DNA of 64,000 nucleotides from Pseudomonas abietaniphila (GCF_039697315.1 NZ_CP155619.1:6448001-6512000); one strand, 5' to 3'; positions 33,127-43,004 are shown, counted from the first letter of the stretch. The notes: generated by a model not told the origin, from the letters alone. Program-made: numbers and translations.

Positions 33127-35925
33127 TTAAGCGCCATGGCACTTCTTGTATTTCAACCCAGAACCGCAGGGACAGCGCTCATTTCGGCCCACACTCCCTA
33201 TTGAAACCCTGACTGCCGCACGCCTGGACTCATCAATAATATGAGCAATGTAGTCAGTCTGACGCTCAACCTCCTTCCTTTGATTTTCGCTCACCCCCTC
33301 GAGATATGGCCTCAACCGCTGGATCTCAGTAATGGCACCCATATGGTCACCAGCGAGCGCGAGCACCACGGCGTACTGACTTCTGCACTGAACCATTCTC
33401 GTGACAAGCTTGGCCTTCGAGACCATAGGCAGCACATGCTGCTCCATAACCTCTCGTGCCCCCTCGTAGTCTTTCAAGCCGACAAACTCATCGGCGAGGT
33501 CTTGGCCTACTCGCACGATTGAGTCATATGCACCAATCATTCCATAGAACTTCATGGCGTGAATTCGAGCGAAAGGAGTCGGCAGTCCTTGGGCCTCTCT
33601 CGTTATGGCGTACAATTCCAAGGCATCAGCGATATGCTTCAGATCCTCATGAACATCTGGAGGCCGTTTGATGACCCTCCAAAGGACATCGGGATTTTTG
33701 CCAATTACGTCCTTTGGACTGAGTCCAAGCAACTCGTAATATTCATCAATTACTTTTCGGCACAGATTTTCGGCTTGCTTATTACGCTTCAGCTTCCAAA
33801 GTCCGATCGCATGATTGTACTCAAAGACCCTTTTATTCTTGGCATCGGGTATTTTTGGAGTTGCATACTCGATTGCTTGCCTTACCTCTTCCTCATTCCC
33901 CTGCTCCGAGGCAAAAAGAACCTTTTTCATTGCCCAAGCGATCTGCTCGCGGTACTCAAATTCATGCTCGGCAAGTAGTGCCTCCATTTCGGATAGACGA
34001 TCTGCTACCTCCTCAAAGCGACCTGATCGCATGTGAGAGAAGACGATTCCGTCAATAGCCCAGAAAGCCTGATGAGGGCTCAAGCTTCCCGAATCGACCG
34101 CCTGCTCAAGCCTAGAGAGAATATCTACTGCTATGCCCATCTCATAGAACACCTCCTCACCAGAGAGTCCAATGAGGGTCATAACGTCATCGAGTTCGAT
34201 GAACACTTGTGTCAGGAGTGAAAATCTCGACGTATCCCGATCTTTCTCCAGCCCCGCGACCAAAATTTCTTTCAAGGTCAGTAGAGCTGTATTGACCAGG
34301 GATGCCCCCATGAGCTCTAGGTGCCGAAGGCCTATCGCCCGGACGGCATCATGGACTTTGAGACTTTTGGCGCCAAAGACCTCAACCGTACCCGTGGCCT
34401 GGATCTTTTTGATCGCAACGGCTGCACCAATCTTCGTTAGGTCAAGCGTGGCTGTCAGCAGGCGAATAACCTCCTCCTGCGTAAGCCCCACGTCGGCAAG
34501 ACTGATGACAGCCAATGCATTTCGAGTGACCTCGTCATACCCTTCAAAGACACGCGTGAGGATGACCTCTTGGGCTGTCTCCACAACGTTGAGTTGCTGT
34601 TCGAGATCAGCACAGAGCGCATCAATACTCCCTCCGTATTCGGAGACAGCAATTTTTACTGCGCTATCTACATACAGAGGTAGCCCACCCGAGTATGCCC
34701 GCAGCCGATCAAGTGCTTGTGGAGTACCCGAGCCCCTCGCATCACTGACCGCACGAGCCACGGTATCGAGATCCCAACCGAGCAGATTCTCTCGACTCAG
34801 CCCCATGACAGCTTCGAGCTCACGGACATTTTCATGAGGCTGACACAAGAGAACGAAGCGAATTTGCCGAGTCGCATTCAACAAGTCACGCATATTGGCG
34901 ACAGGGACACGATGGGCATTGTCTACGACAACGATCAGGTTGCCCCCTTTCTGTTCGAGGAAACGGTCGAAGACTCGCATTGCCTCGTAGCCGCTAGCCC
35001 CTGGCATGAGTATCTGTCGTGCCTTGTCCGGATCATCCTTGGCATATTTCGAGACCAGTTCACGCACAATGGAGCTAGCGATGGAGGGGCCAGGAAGGTC
35101 ACCGACATCGTAATAGGCGCACTGCTCAACACTATGCATGGCCGCATGGGAGGCCCAGGTTGTCTTACCCGCACCGGATAATCCGCAGATTATCCGAACC
35201 CGCTCCTGGGAAATGAAAGAAGGCTCGTTCTGTTGAGGTCTGTAAGACTGAGGAGGCGAAGGAAAATCCTGGAGCTGAACGATCAGCTGCTCAAAGAGAT
35301 CAGACAGCTCTGAGGTACGGAACGTATGCCTCGAGTTCCCGTTTCCGCCAGCCGAGGCAAGCATCACCAACCCCGCCATTTTCCACGTCAACGAGGCTGG
35401 TGATAGCAGCGAAAAGTGAAGATTCTCGGCCTGAGCTATACACCACTGCGCAGCCTCCGAAACGTCTTTCCAAGCGGGAGGAAGCCACTCTGGCCGGTTG
35501 AGCTTAGCGTCCGGGTAGAGGTACAGCAGGTCAGCAGGCGCACTCCCCTCATCCACCTCTGACTGAAGAGTCTCCCCAAGCGCCTGATTCACGACGACGA
35601 CAAATTGAGCCGCTCCACTGCGTCGGTTCGAAGTATGTTCCTGCCTGATGAGGTCGAATCGCTCCAGAGCGCCTGAGACGTCGCCAGGCATGATCCCGCG
35701 CGAGCGCGTTTTCACCTGCACATACACTCGCCCGGATTCTAAGCTGAGCTCGACATCTTCATCCAACTCGACCAGCACCTCACGCACCCCGGAAGCCTGC
35801 GCCAGAAACAGGCAACCCACGGCGTACAAGTGTTGGTAAAGAAATCCTCTATGGACGGCTTCAATCCGCTTCAACTGAGCAGGGTCGAGGACGACGTCTG
35901 GATGTGTTTGGTCATTGGACTGCAT
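33127..35925 (-). CDS. Nuclease-STAND NTPase-TPR protein with C-terminal SEC-C motif
   Basis: A 932-aa Avs/NLR-like protein. Residues 20-80 resemble the DUF4297/Cap4-type nuclease: GFLYQ, VELDEDVEL (D55, D57), VYVQVKTR (Q70-V-K72). The STAND ATPase begins about residue 243, with Walker A GLSGAGKTT at 248-256 and Walker B LIVVVDNAH. It is followed by a winged-helix region and TPR-like helices (about 560-880). The last 20 residues are a SEC-C zinc motif, RNERCPCGSGLKYKKCHG. STAND proteins sense phage components and activate an N-terminal effector. It is a single-gene unit, 250 bases from the Gabija-like helicase end. Activity and ligand are inferred from architecture. Confidence 0.8.
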   Translation of the reverse strand: MQSNDQTHPDVVLDPAQLKRIEAVHRGFLYQHLYAVGCLFLAQASGVREVLVELDEDVELSLESGRVYVQVKTRSRGIMPGDVSGALERFDLIRQEHTSNRRSGAAQFVVVVNQALGETLQSEVDEGSAPADLLYLYPDAKLNRPEWLPPAWKDVSEAAQWCIAQAENLHFSLLSPASLTWKMAGLVMLASAGGNGNSRHTFRTSELSDLFEQLIVQLQDFPSPPQSYRPQQNEPSFISQERVRIICGLSGAGKTTWASHAAMHSVEQCAYYDVGDLPGPSIASSIVRELVSKYAKDDPDKARQILMPGASGYEAMRVFDRFLEQKGGNLIVVVDNAHRVPVANMRDLLNATRQIRFVLLCQPHENVRELEAVMGLSRENLLGWDLDTVARAVSDARGSGTPQALDRLRAYSGGLPLYVDSAVKIAVSEYGGSIDALCADLEQQLNVVETAQEVILTRVFEGYDEVTRNALAVISLADVGLTQEEVIRLLTATLDLTKIGAAVAIKKIQATGTVEVFGAKSLKVHDAVRAIGLRHLELMGASLVNTALLTLKEILVAGLEKDRDTSRFSLLTQVFIELDDVMTLIGLSGEEVFYEMGIAVDILSRLEQAVDSGSLSPHQAFWAIDGIVFSHMRSGRFEEVADRLSEMEALLAEHEFEYREQIAWAMKKVLFASEQGNEEEVRQAIEYATPKIPDAKNKRVFEYNHAIGLWKLKRNKQAENLCRKVIDEYYELLGLSPKDVIGKNPDVLWRVIKRPPDVHEDLKHIADALELYAITREAQGLPTPFARIHAMKFYGMIGAYDSIVRVGQDLADEFVGLKDYEGAREVMEQHVLPMVSKAKLVTRMVQCRSQYAVVLALAGDHMGAITEIQRLRPYLEGVSENQRKEVERQTDYIAHIIDESRRAAVRVSIGSVGRNERCPCGSGLKYKKCHGA

Positions 35926-36124
35926 TTAACGATCTCACCTCTGATGCGGCAGAGCATGCCAAAAAATGCCCAATACCTCTGGGTTTGCACGATGGTAGCA
36001 GGTGGCCAAAGCGCATTACTGCCTTGCCACAGCTTTATGCCATCAAGACCACGTCCTTCCAGCCCGTGGGGTAAGGCGCGCATTAGGCAGTCAGCAGGCG
36101 CGGTCGTCATGTCGCCAATGATCG

Positions 36125-38110
36125 TCAGAGATGCTGGATACTCCACCCATGTTCAAGGAGTGTCTGGCAATTGTTGTGAAATTGTTCTTCCCCTCCCAGC
36201 GATCGTTTGCTGATTGCCAGGCAAAGTAAATGTGTCGGTCGAGTCATTGCCACGTACATCGCGAGGAGCCGCTGCGTATCTCTCACCCCTAGCTTTTTAT
36301 GGCCATGCCGACGCTGCCTCAACACCCAAGGCATTAAGCTGTCGAGAAACGGCTCATGGCTGAAGGTTTCAAGTACAAGCGTCGCGGTGTGGGTTTGCCC
36401 CTTCACCGAATGAATGGAGCCAAGCCTGATATCGACCGTGCCACTTTCATGGGTACTTCGATGTGTGTTTACAGACAAGCCGACCACTCGCTCCTGCAGT
36501 CCTTCCTGGTTCTCTACGACCCATCCTAGGTAATCCTGGACTGCTTCGGTTTGATCATTCGTGCAAGCTAGAATTTTCGCGAGATACCAAAAGCGTTGAG
36601 AAAGAACCAACCAGCGTTCGCGACTAAGCACATCACCCCTAAAGAGAACTTCAACAACAAGCTGCTGGTAGCGCTCAAGGTCTTTCGCATCGGTGAATAA
36701 CTGCTGAACCTGTACGTGTTGCCGAGCACCGACCTTGAGCTTGGTGGACAGATTTGAAAGATTCACAAGATGGAGTAATGCCCGAGCGATTTCTTCCACT
36801 CCGTGATGCGCTGTCTCGCCTTTCGAAATATGTTGCCTAGCAAGACGCACTCGCTCCACGAGGGTCGACGGCCTGTATCCGGAACGGCCAGCGTTGCGGT
36901 CGTAGGGTTCCCAGTAGTGCCCTACTGTCTTCGGATAATGTTCAGGATCTCCATCGGGATCAATTTCCTTATGCGTGTAGCCTAGCGCGGCGACTTTAGC
37001 CTTTGGAAGCAATGCTGCTGGCAGGTGATCAAGGACAAGCCGGGCATATGCATCAAGCACACCACTGCAGTCACCATCCGGGAAAACAAATATGGTGTGC
37101 GGGAGCGGATCGTGATCTCGCTCTCGCAACCCGCAAAGGCTGTCAGCAACTGGAAAGAAGGCAAAAGTATCGGCGAGAGACGCGATCGAAGGGTCGAAAC
37201 GGAAGCTACTGGCGATATCAATCGAGCGTGCGGAATCCGGAAAATCACTGCCTTTGGAATGAACGTCAGAATCGAAGATCGCTTGGTTAGTATCACCCAC
37301 TCGTGTCACACAGATAGCTGGGTTGTGGCGAGGAAAAATCGTGCTCAGGTATTCGTTCTGCATCGCCGACGTGTCCTGCATTTCATCGATGATCACGCAG
37401 GGAAAACGATGCCGGAGTCCTTCCGCTACGCTTGGTCTTTCTGTTAGTTGAGCTTTTCCTAATACAAAGATCTCGTCGTAGCAAAAGTACCCTCGCTTGG
37501 CAGCTTCTCCCATGGCAGATGACATGATTTTGTACATACGAGTCGTTGGCCCGCTTGGAAACTTGCCATCGATTACGGGGTTATTGAAATCTGCGCTTTT
37601 TAGGCGAAGCTTCTTGGTATCAAACGTCCGGTAACTAAGAAAATCGCGAAACGCCCGTCTATCAACACTGTCCATGCAATTGAATCGCATCCGGTGTGTC
37701 AGCTCATCATCAATGGCGGTAAACCGGTATTGTGCGGAAAGAAGCCACGGCGTAGCTAGAAAACGGCTCACGAAACCATGGATCGTATCGATGTAATGGG
37801 GGTAACTAAGTAGGCGTCTACCCACCTCAGTACCGCCTAATCGATGCTCAATCTCTTGGCGTGCGACGTTGGTATGTGACAGCACGCAAATGCCCCGGGT
37901 TCGGCTCGTCCATTTGCGCGCAAGGATTGCGAGTTTAGCGACCACCAGAGTAGTTTTTCCGCTGCCAGGGCAGGCAGAGATGTCCAATGTCGCTCGTGAT
38001 CGCAGAAACGCCAACCGTCGCTCATCAAGCTCCTTGAGGCACAGCAGATCGACAACCCAGGAGATATCCTCGTCGGTGATCTGGGGCACCAGATCCTTAA
38101 ACCCGATCAT
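36125..38110 (-). CDS. UvrD-like helicase of second Gabija-like pair
   Basis: A 661-aa SF1 helicase. Walker A is SACPGSGKTT (about residues 44-53), motif Ia is VLSHTNVA, motif II is VIIDEMQDT, motif III is RVGDTNQAIF, motif V is SIHSVKGQT, and motif VI is YVAMTRPTHLL. It overlaps the upstream OLD nuclease gene by four bases (ATGA on the minus strand), the same coupling as the first Gabija-like pair at 6.2-9.8 kb. However, the two helicases differ markedly in sequence and length, so they are not a recent duplication. Role: partner helicase of an OLD class 2 nuclease, probably anti-phage. Confidence 0.8.
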   Translation of the reverse strand: MIGFKDLVPQITDEDISWVVDLLCLKELDERRLAFLRSRATLDISACPGSGKTTLVVAKLAILARKWTSRTRGICVLSHTNVARQEIEHRLGGTEVGRRLLSYPHYIDTIHGFVSRFLATPWLLSAQYRFTAIDDELTHRMRFNCMDSVDRRAFRDFLSYRTFDTKKLRLKSADFNNPVIDGKFPSGPTTRMYKIMSSAMGEAAKRGYFCYDEIFVLGKAQLTERPSVAEGLRHRFPCVIIDEMQDTSAMQNEYLSTIFPRHNPAICVTRVGDTNQAIFDSDVHSKGSDFPDSARSIDIASSFRFDPSIASLADTFAFFPVADSLCGLRERDHDPLPHTIFVFPDGDCSGVLDAYARLVLDHLPAALLPKAKVAALGYTHKEIDPDGDPEHYPKTVGHYWEPYDRNAGRSGYRPSTLVERVRLARQHISKGETAHHGVEEIARALLHLVNLSNLSTKLKVGARQHVQVQQLFTDAKDLERYQQLVVEVLFRGDVLSRERWLVLSQRFWYLAKILACTNDQTEAVQDYLGWVVENQEGLQERVVGLSVNTHRSTHESGTVDIRLGSIHSVKGQTHTATLVLETFSHEPFLDSLMPWVLRQRRHGHKKLGVRDTQRLLAMYVAMTRPTHLLCLAISKRSLGGEEQFHNNCQTLLEHGWSIQHL

Positions 38111-40275
38111 CGAGCATGTCTCGCTGGCTGGATCGCTTCCAGGCCGGTGGTCACATAAGTGATGGCCTCGGTTAGGTAGGCCGGCAAGGCTTGCACGAGT
38201 TGCTCTTGGGGCGGCGCGTTGAAACCTAGTCGCCCCTCAAGCAAGTCCACCAGATACTGTGCCGTGATCGCCTTGGATGCTTTCTTCCGGTGGAACAATG
38301 CATAAATGTGAGAGCACATGTGTGCCAGGGATTCAGTCGAATCTTTCAGGGTGTGAAACTCTGCCTCAGCCCTCTGGATTATTTCTTCAGGCGCTTTCTT
38401 CTCCTCGTTAAGCGCGTCATCGTTTTCTGCCAGCCTGGCAGCAATGAGAACCTCCTGAGCTAGACCCGCGAACGCGAGGTCATACTCAAGCGTCCATTCA
38501 CCGGCGACGAAAGTCTTAACGTTTTGCCCGTCGTTGGACTTGAGTTGTTGCCGCCGTTTTTCCAACCCGTCCTGCTGAGTATTTTCATCAGCGCCGAAGT
38601 CCCTGATGGCCTTCCAGCGCCGCGACGTAGAATCCCACACAGCATCATCATCATCCTTCACCCGTCCCAAGATGACCGGCGCACAATCTGGCATGACATC
38701 CATATCAGCCAGACAGGCAACCGGTAAAGCCAATGTCCCGTGCTCTGGATTCGCTCTTTGAAGGATTCGCGAGTAACGCCCCAAGCCGGTGCTTCCCACG
38801 TTTACCACCGAGACACCATATCGCGTGAAGTCCCTGCCCAAAAGTTTCGCCAACGCCGGCAGCAAGATGGTCTCACCATCACCTTCCACGATAAGCACCC
38901 CACGCGCGAAGAACAGGTTGGCCTTAGTCACGTCCAGAAAGCGCGCCAGAAATCTGTAGTCGCTGGTGTCCAACCTCGTGTGCAGCTTACTGAGTGAGTA
39001 CGCTTTGTGGCGGTGCATGAGCACAAGATTGTCCAGCGGAATCTTTGAGCTAAGGTTGGGACTGTGTGTCGTCAAGATGACCTGAACGGGTCGAGATTGG
39101 TTTTTGCTCTCTGAGTGGTTTGTGGGTTGTTCAGCCGTATCATGAGGGAGCACTGCTGTAGCAACCTCGGCATCCGCCCAGCTATAGGATCGCTGTCGAG
39201 TACCAGCAACGTCCTGACTGTCGCGCTCGTTCAAGATTTCAGCTGTTTTCTTGGATAGATTCTCAACCCCTGCAGCAGAGCTCAAAAACTCCATCAGACG
39301 CAACTGTCGCTGTGGGTGAAGGTGAGCCTCAGGCTCTTCGATCAAGAGTAAAGGCAGCCCATCAGGCTCTCGCCCAAGCAGTAACAGTTCACAGGCCATG
39401 AACAGCAAATTATTGGAACCAAGCCCATACTTACCCCGGGGATCCCCCGACTCTTGGTCGAGCAAGCTCAACTCCAGGCGCTCAAGAATCTGCCTCAAGC
39501 GTGCCGGCTCTGAGCCTCCCTCGACAAAATTGATTTGGCCTTGCAGTTCGTCGCCCTCAAGGGCCAGATGAGATAGGTAGTCGTTGTTGACCGAGTCCTG
39601 AGCTGCCTTGATTCCCTGGTGAAGGTTAACCAAATGGCGAAGATATTCGGCCAAACCCGCGAGGCTTAATGAAGCAGGATCCAGATCCGCAACGGGCTTC
39701 GTGCTATCGAAATCGCTACCGTTCTTGATATCTGGAAAGTTTTTCAAGACTTGTGACAAGCGCGAGCTGCGGCCTGGGGACATTTCGCGCGCAGCATCGC
39801 GGAGCGGTCGCAGATAGGCTGCGGCCAATAACTGACGAACATTATTGTCGAGACTCGGCCCACCCCCGTTGTGGCCGCTTCGTACAGCAATATCTACCCA
39901 GCGCCGTGCCAGCGCATCATCACTGAGTCGACGTGCGGCCCAATGGACATACACGACGGCCTTTCCGTCTTTGAACGTCACATATTCTGAGAAAGCCCCT
40001 TGATCAGCCGTGGTCAGGTCTGAAAACTTCGCAATGATGTTGATCTGATGGGCCGGATTTCCGTCACGAGCGATGTAGAAATCCTCCGGTTGCAAGCGAA
40101 CGTATTCGCCGTCTCGGGTCTGGAGAACGAGTCGCAGCGCATCGATAACCGAAGACTTACCTGCATCGTTCTCTCCCACGAGCGCAGTAACGCCCCTGTT
40201 GAACTCAATAAACAAACTCTCTTGGTCTGCGCCAAACTGCCGGAAATTCTGAATTTTGAGTGCTGACAAATACAT
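38107..40275 (-). CDS. OLD-family ATP-dependent nuclease of second Gabija-like pair
   Basis: A 722-aa protein starting with YLSALKIQNFRQFG. Walker A GENDAGKSS is at residues 34-42, Walker B LLLIEEPEAHLHP follows (about residue 315), and VILTTHSPNL is the H-loop. The Toprim domain has VLIVEGDGETILLP and LADMDV. It is a class 2 OLD nuclease (next to UvrD). An insertion between Walker B and the H-loop (about residues 345-400) and a C-terminal extension make it longer than the first copy. It is the first gene of the coupled pair; a CoiA-like zinc protein lies 126 bases upstream on the same strand and may belong to the same operon. Confidence 0.8.
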   Translation of the reverse strand: MYLSALKIQNFRQFGADQESLFIEFNRGVTALVGENDAGKSSVIDALRLVLQTRDGEYVRLQPEDFYIARDGNPAHQINIIAKFSDLTTADQGAFSEYVTFKDGKAVVYVHWAARRLSDDALARRWVDIAVRSGHNGGGPSLDNNVRQLLAAAYLRPLRDAAREMSPGRSSRLSQVLKNFPDIKNGSDFDSTKPVADLDPASLSLAGLAEYLRHLVNLHQGIKAAQDSVNNDYLSHLALEGDELQGQINFVEGGSEPARLRQILERLELSLLDQESGDPRGKYGLGSNNLLFMACELLLLGREPDGLPLLLIEEPEAHLHPQRQLRLMEFLSSAAGVENLSKKTAEILNERDSQDVAGTRQRSYSWADAEVATAVLPHDTAEQPTNHSESKNQSRPVQVILTTHSPNLSSKIPLDNLVLMHRHKAYSLSKLHTRLDTSDYRFLARFLDVTKANLFFARGVLIVEGDGETILLPALAKLLGRDFTRYGVSVVNVGSTGLGRYSRILQRANPEHGTLALPVACLADMDVMPDCAPVILGRVKDDDDAVWDSTSRRWKAIRDFGADENTQQDGLEKRRQQLKSNDGQNVKTFVAGEWTLEYDLAFAGLAQEVLIAARLAENDDALNEEKKAPEEIIQRAEAEFHTLKDSTESLAHMCSHIYALFHRKKASKAITAQYLVDLLEGRLGFNAPPQEQLVQALPAYLTEAITYVTTGLEAIQPARHAR

Positions 40276-40401
40276 CCGTGTCTTCCTGTCAAAGTACTGC
40301 TACGCAGTGGGCAAGGCTTTAACTGCGCACGAGGTTTACGTGTTGCTAGCCGACAGATATCAGCCCAGATTGGTGAGCCACTATTTTTAGTTTTACGAGC
40401 T

Positions 40402-41565
40402 TCAGAACGTCTGGCCATTCCGAAGGGCAGTAGCTGTTTCTTCGATCCATTCCTTCATGCCATGCGACAGGTCATAGGGCGTAATTTCACTGACCGGTAT
40501 TTCCTGGATCACCTTGAGCGCCGACCAAGCCTCATAGTCATGAAACGGGTTGAGACCCATGACATTACCTAGGCTTTGGTCGACATACCCCTTATAACCG
40601 GCAATCCGAGCAAAAAGCACAGCAGCCTGGTTCAGATTCCAGTTGCTGAGAAAGAGCAGCAACGCGGTAAACGCCATCAAGGGCTTACTCCCCTTCATTG
40701 CACTATACGACGCCCTGCCTATCGCTCTGCGCACTGGCTCGTAGTGATGGGATATGAAGTGTGCCAGCGCAAGCGTGGCGTCGTACTCCGTCTTCAATGA
40801 GGTTGGGTCGAAGGCAGACCGTCCCTGGTGATCACTCGCGAGCTTTGCAATTCGAGAAACCAGCGGCCTGATCATGCCCGCCCGCTCGAGAAGATACGTG
40901 AGCAGCGATGCGTGACGTCGGGCTAGCATCACTTCCGTTGCCGTCCTGAGATCAAAGCCTGGAATACCCAGCAGTTCTTGGTTCACAGTCAACCACTGAG
41001 GCTGGTACTTTACCGACCATGCCCCGGACTGAACCGCAGCGACCCACTGCAGAACCTGCTGATCCAGGCTCACGTGGAACTGGGAGCTGAGCTTTCTGTG
41101 ATGGAACCACTCACGCATGCCCCTGATCTTGACCTGATCCATCACGCCTATCTGAATTCCTTTGCAAACCAAATCCCGTATCGCCCGAGATATCCCATCA
41201 CGTGCAGTGGAGATGAATTGCACCAGCCCCTCTGGTGCTTCACCAGTCGGCAAAATGGCAAAGTCGCAGAATGGGTGATGCCCACCAGGAAAACGGAAGT
41301 ACGCCTGCTTTACGGCCTCCCCGGTCACTTTTGAGCTCGAAGCTCTGACCACCTCGGCGCCCCTCACAAAGCAGGCCGGGCATTCGAGATCACTATGAAT
41401 AGTCTGCTTCCAAATATCTGGAATTGGTTCCTTTGGCTTCAATTTACCCCGCTGATGGATGTCGGCGAGGTACTGCAGGAGCTGATCAACGTCCAACTCC
41501 ATTTGGCGAGAGGCTGAGAAGGCGGTCAGCGGCATATCAAGGCTCCATTTGAATGCAGTAGCCAC
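40402..41565 (-). CDS. Hypothetical protein with CoiA-like N-terminal zinc motif
   Basis: A 387-aa protein. Near residue 60 it reads CPACFVRG, then YFRFPGGHHPFCDF, i.e. C-X2-C ... H-H-x-x-x-C, similar in layout to the zinc motif of the CoiA-like protein at 4143. Unlike that protein, no D...EVQ nuclease core is visible; the rest is helical with a leucine-rich segment (LMAFTALLLFLSN). It is upstream of and co-directional with the second Gabija-like pair (126-base gap), so it may be an accessory or an independent gene. Function unknown. Confidence 0.5.
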   Translation of the reverse strand: MATAFKWSLDMPLTAFSASRQMELDVDQLLQYLADIHQRGKLKPKEPIPDIWKQTIHSDLECPACFVRGAEVVRASSSKVTGEAVKQAYFRFPGGHHPFCDFAILPTGEAPEGLVQFISTARDGISRAIRDLVCKGIQIGVMDQVKIRGMREWFHHRKLSSQFHVSLDQQVLQWVAAVQSGAWSVKYQPQWLTVNQELLGIPGFDLRTATEVMLARRHASLLTYLLERAGMIRPLVSRIAKLASDHQGRSAFDPTSLKTEYDATLALAHFISHHYEPVRRAIGRASYSAMKGSKPLMAFTALLLFLSNWNLNQAAVLFARIAGYKGYVDQSLGNVMGLNPFHDYEAWSALKVIQEIPVSEITPYDLSHGMKEWIEETATALRNGQTF

Positions 41566-41850
41566 TAATTCGAGCGGAGCCTGAGCAATAGCAGGACGAC
41601 ATTAGATGGCAGTCGAACGCTAAACTAGCGGTTTCTGAGACCGGCTACCAGCTCAGTGTGTCAGGCGGTATGTTTGGCATGCGCATGCGGGATGTCGGGA
41701 GAAGTTGGCGTGTTCGACCAAGAAGGGTGAGAAAAATCGAGTCGAAAAATGCGTTGGTGGCGGGCTGGCTTCATCGCTCACCGAAGCGCTCCGCATGGCT
41801 AACTCGGAGCGCTGCTGATTTAAACCATAAGAGGCCATGACACACGATTT

Positions 41851-42072
41851 TCAGAGGTCTGACGGAGCTCGAGAAATGAGCTTGCCCTGAATTGACTCAA
41901 ACTCTTCCATCGAAACGAGCACCGCAGTCCTTCGTTCCCCCTCGATGAAACCCGGTTTTCGAGTCATGATCACCTGGACGAGTAACTCGTCAAAGTGGAT
42001 TGTTGCTCGAGCAACTGACCATCGTTCTTCCGCCATGTGCCTGGCCCTATCTCGAGAGGAAAAAGTAGACAT
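41851..42072 (-). CDS. Phd/YefM-like antitoxin
   Basis: A 73-aa protein. VARATIHFDELLVQVIMT followed by AVLVSMEEFESIQ resembles the central beta-hairpin and C-terminal helix of Phd/YefM antitoxins (K/R-x-x-x-A-V-L-V/I-S-x-x-E-F/Y). It starts 11 bases after the 118-aa gene, so the two are probably co-transcribed and may be a toxin-antitoxin pair with the toxin first, which would be unusual for this family. No known toxin motif is seen in the partner. Confidence 0.55.
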   Translation of the reverse strand: MSTFSSRDRARHMAEERWSVARATIHFDELLVQVIMTRKPGFIEGERRTAVLVSMEEFESIQGKLISRAPSDL

Positions 42073-42083
42073 CTCACCATCAT

Positions 42084-42440
42084 TTAGAAATGGTCGGCGG
42101 ATTCGAGAAGCTTCAGAAAACTCGCTCTGCCGAGGCCTCGCTTGAAGCTAGCGATGACGTAATTACCATCTTGGGTTTCGAGCAGCCAAAACCGCCCTTC
42201 TTTCCTAGCCGATCGAATTTTACCTGTGCGGAGGATAGAACCATCCGCTCTGTGGTACGCATCGTCTTGCTCGGAGTGATCGAAAGACACCCCCAAACAT
42301 GTGTCCTCAGCGATCGTCGCATCACTGATAAAAGCTGTGATGGGCACGCTGTATTTTCGAAGACTTGCTCGCACCAAGCGACTCATCTGAAAGTCGCTCA
42401 CATCCTTACTATGAAACTGCAATTCGATTACTTCAGGCAT
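42084..42440 (-). CDS. Hypothetical protein paired with Phd-like gene
   Basis: A 118-aa protein I do not recognise. It shows a beta-rich C-terminal half with R-T-G-K-I-R-S-A-R, FWLLETQDGNYVI and SFKRGLGR, reminiscent of a small OB- or SH3-like barrel. It is followed at 11 bases by the Phd/YefM-like gene. If that gene is an antitoxin, this is the candidate toxin; equally it may be an unrelated small cargo gene. The start ATG 42440 is the only good one. Confidence 0.45.
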   Translation of the reverse strand: MPEVIELQFHSKDVSDFQMSRLVRASLRKYSVPITAFISDATIAEDTCLGVSFDHSEQDDAYHRADGSILRTGKIRSARKEGRFWLLETQDGNYVIASFKRGLGRASFLKLLESADHF

Positions 42441-42489
42441 CCGGCCAAAGCTCCAAAATGACTCGATATGTATTTGCGGCGGTTATTGC

Positions 42490-42894
42490 TTAACCGGCCT
42501 TCATGGAAAAAGCGGCTCCCACACTGGCCTCTTTTCTCAAGCCCGATCCGCAGAGGAGGTAGACCGTACTTTTGGTTTCAAACATGCAGCCTTCGGTATA
42601 TGAGATCCCAAAATTACTGCGCACCCACATGCTGGGCTGAAATCGATTTCGACTATCGAAAACGACTTCGTGTGCATACAACGTTGCGGGAAGTAGACCG
42701 AGCCCGGTGAGCTTATCTTTTTCATCTGAGTTGACCGTGAGGTCGATCAAAATCCATTGCCGTACTACGCAAAATGCTTTCCCTGGGAACGCTTTTGCGG
42801 CCAATGCAATTAGCTCGTCTTGGGTGCCTTGCCAGCCAGGCATCTCCTCCCCTGCGCCGTAAAGGAGTTGGGAGATCTCTTCTAACGTAACCAT
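42490..42894 (-). CDS. DUF6957-like protein
   Basis: A 134-aa protein: GEEMPGWQGTQ, FPGKAFCVVRQW, LYAHEVVFDSRNRF, WVRSNFGISY and VYLLCGSGLRK. These match my recollection of the DUF6957 family found in Pseudomonas accessory regions, with no known function. I use ATG 42894 because the longer frame (to 43131) is antisense to the metallophosphoesterase tail and has no similarity; CGTTAGAAGAGAT is the coding start. It lies alone between the 118-aa gene and the phosphoesterase. Confidence 0.65.
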   Translation of the reverse strand: MVTLEEISQLLYGAGEEMPGWQGTQDELIALAAKAFPGKAFCVVRQWILIDLTVNSDEKDKLTGLGLLPATLYAHEVVFDSRNRFQPSMWVRSNFGISYTEGCMFETKSTVYLLCGSGLRKEASVGAAFSMKAG

Positions 42895-43004
42895 GTAAAT
42901 TTCTCGAATTCGATTTAGGTTCAGGTCACACCGATAGCGGCCCCCCGAAGCTTGTACACAGCGAAAACTCAGTTCGCTGAGGATTATTGCTGAACGGCTG
43001 CTAA

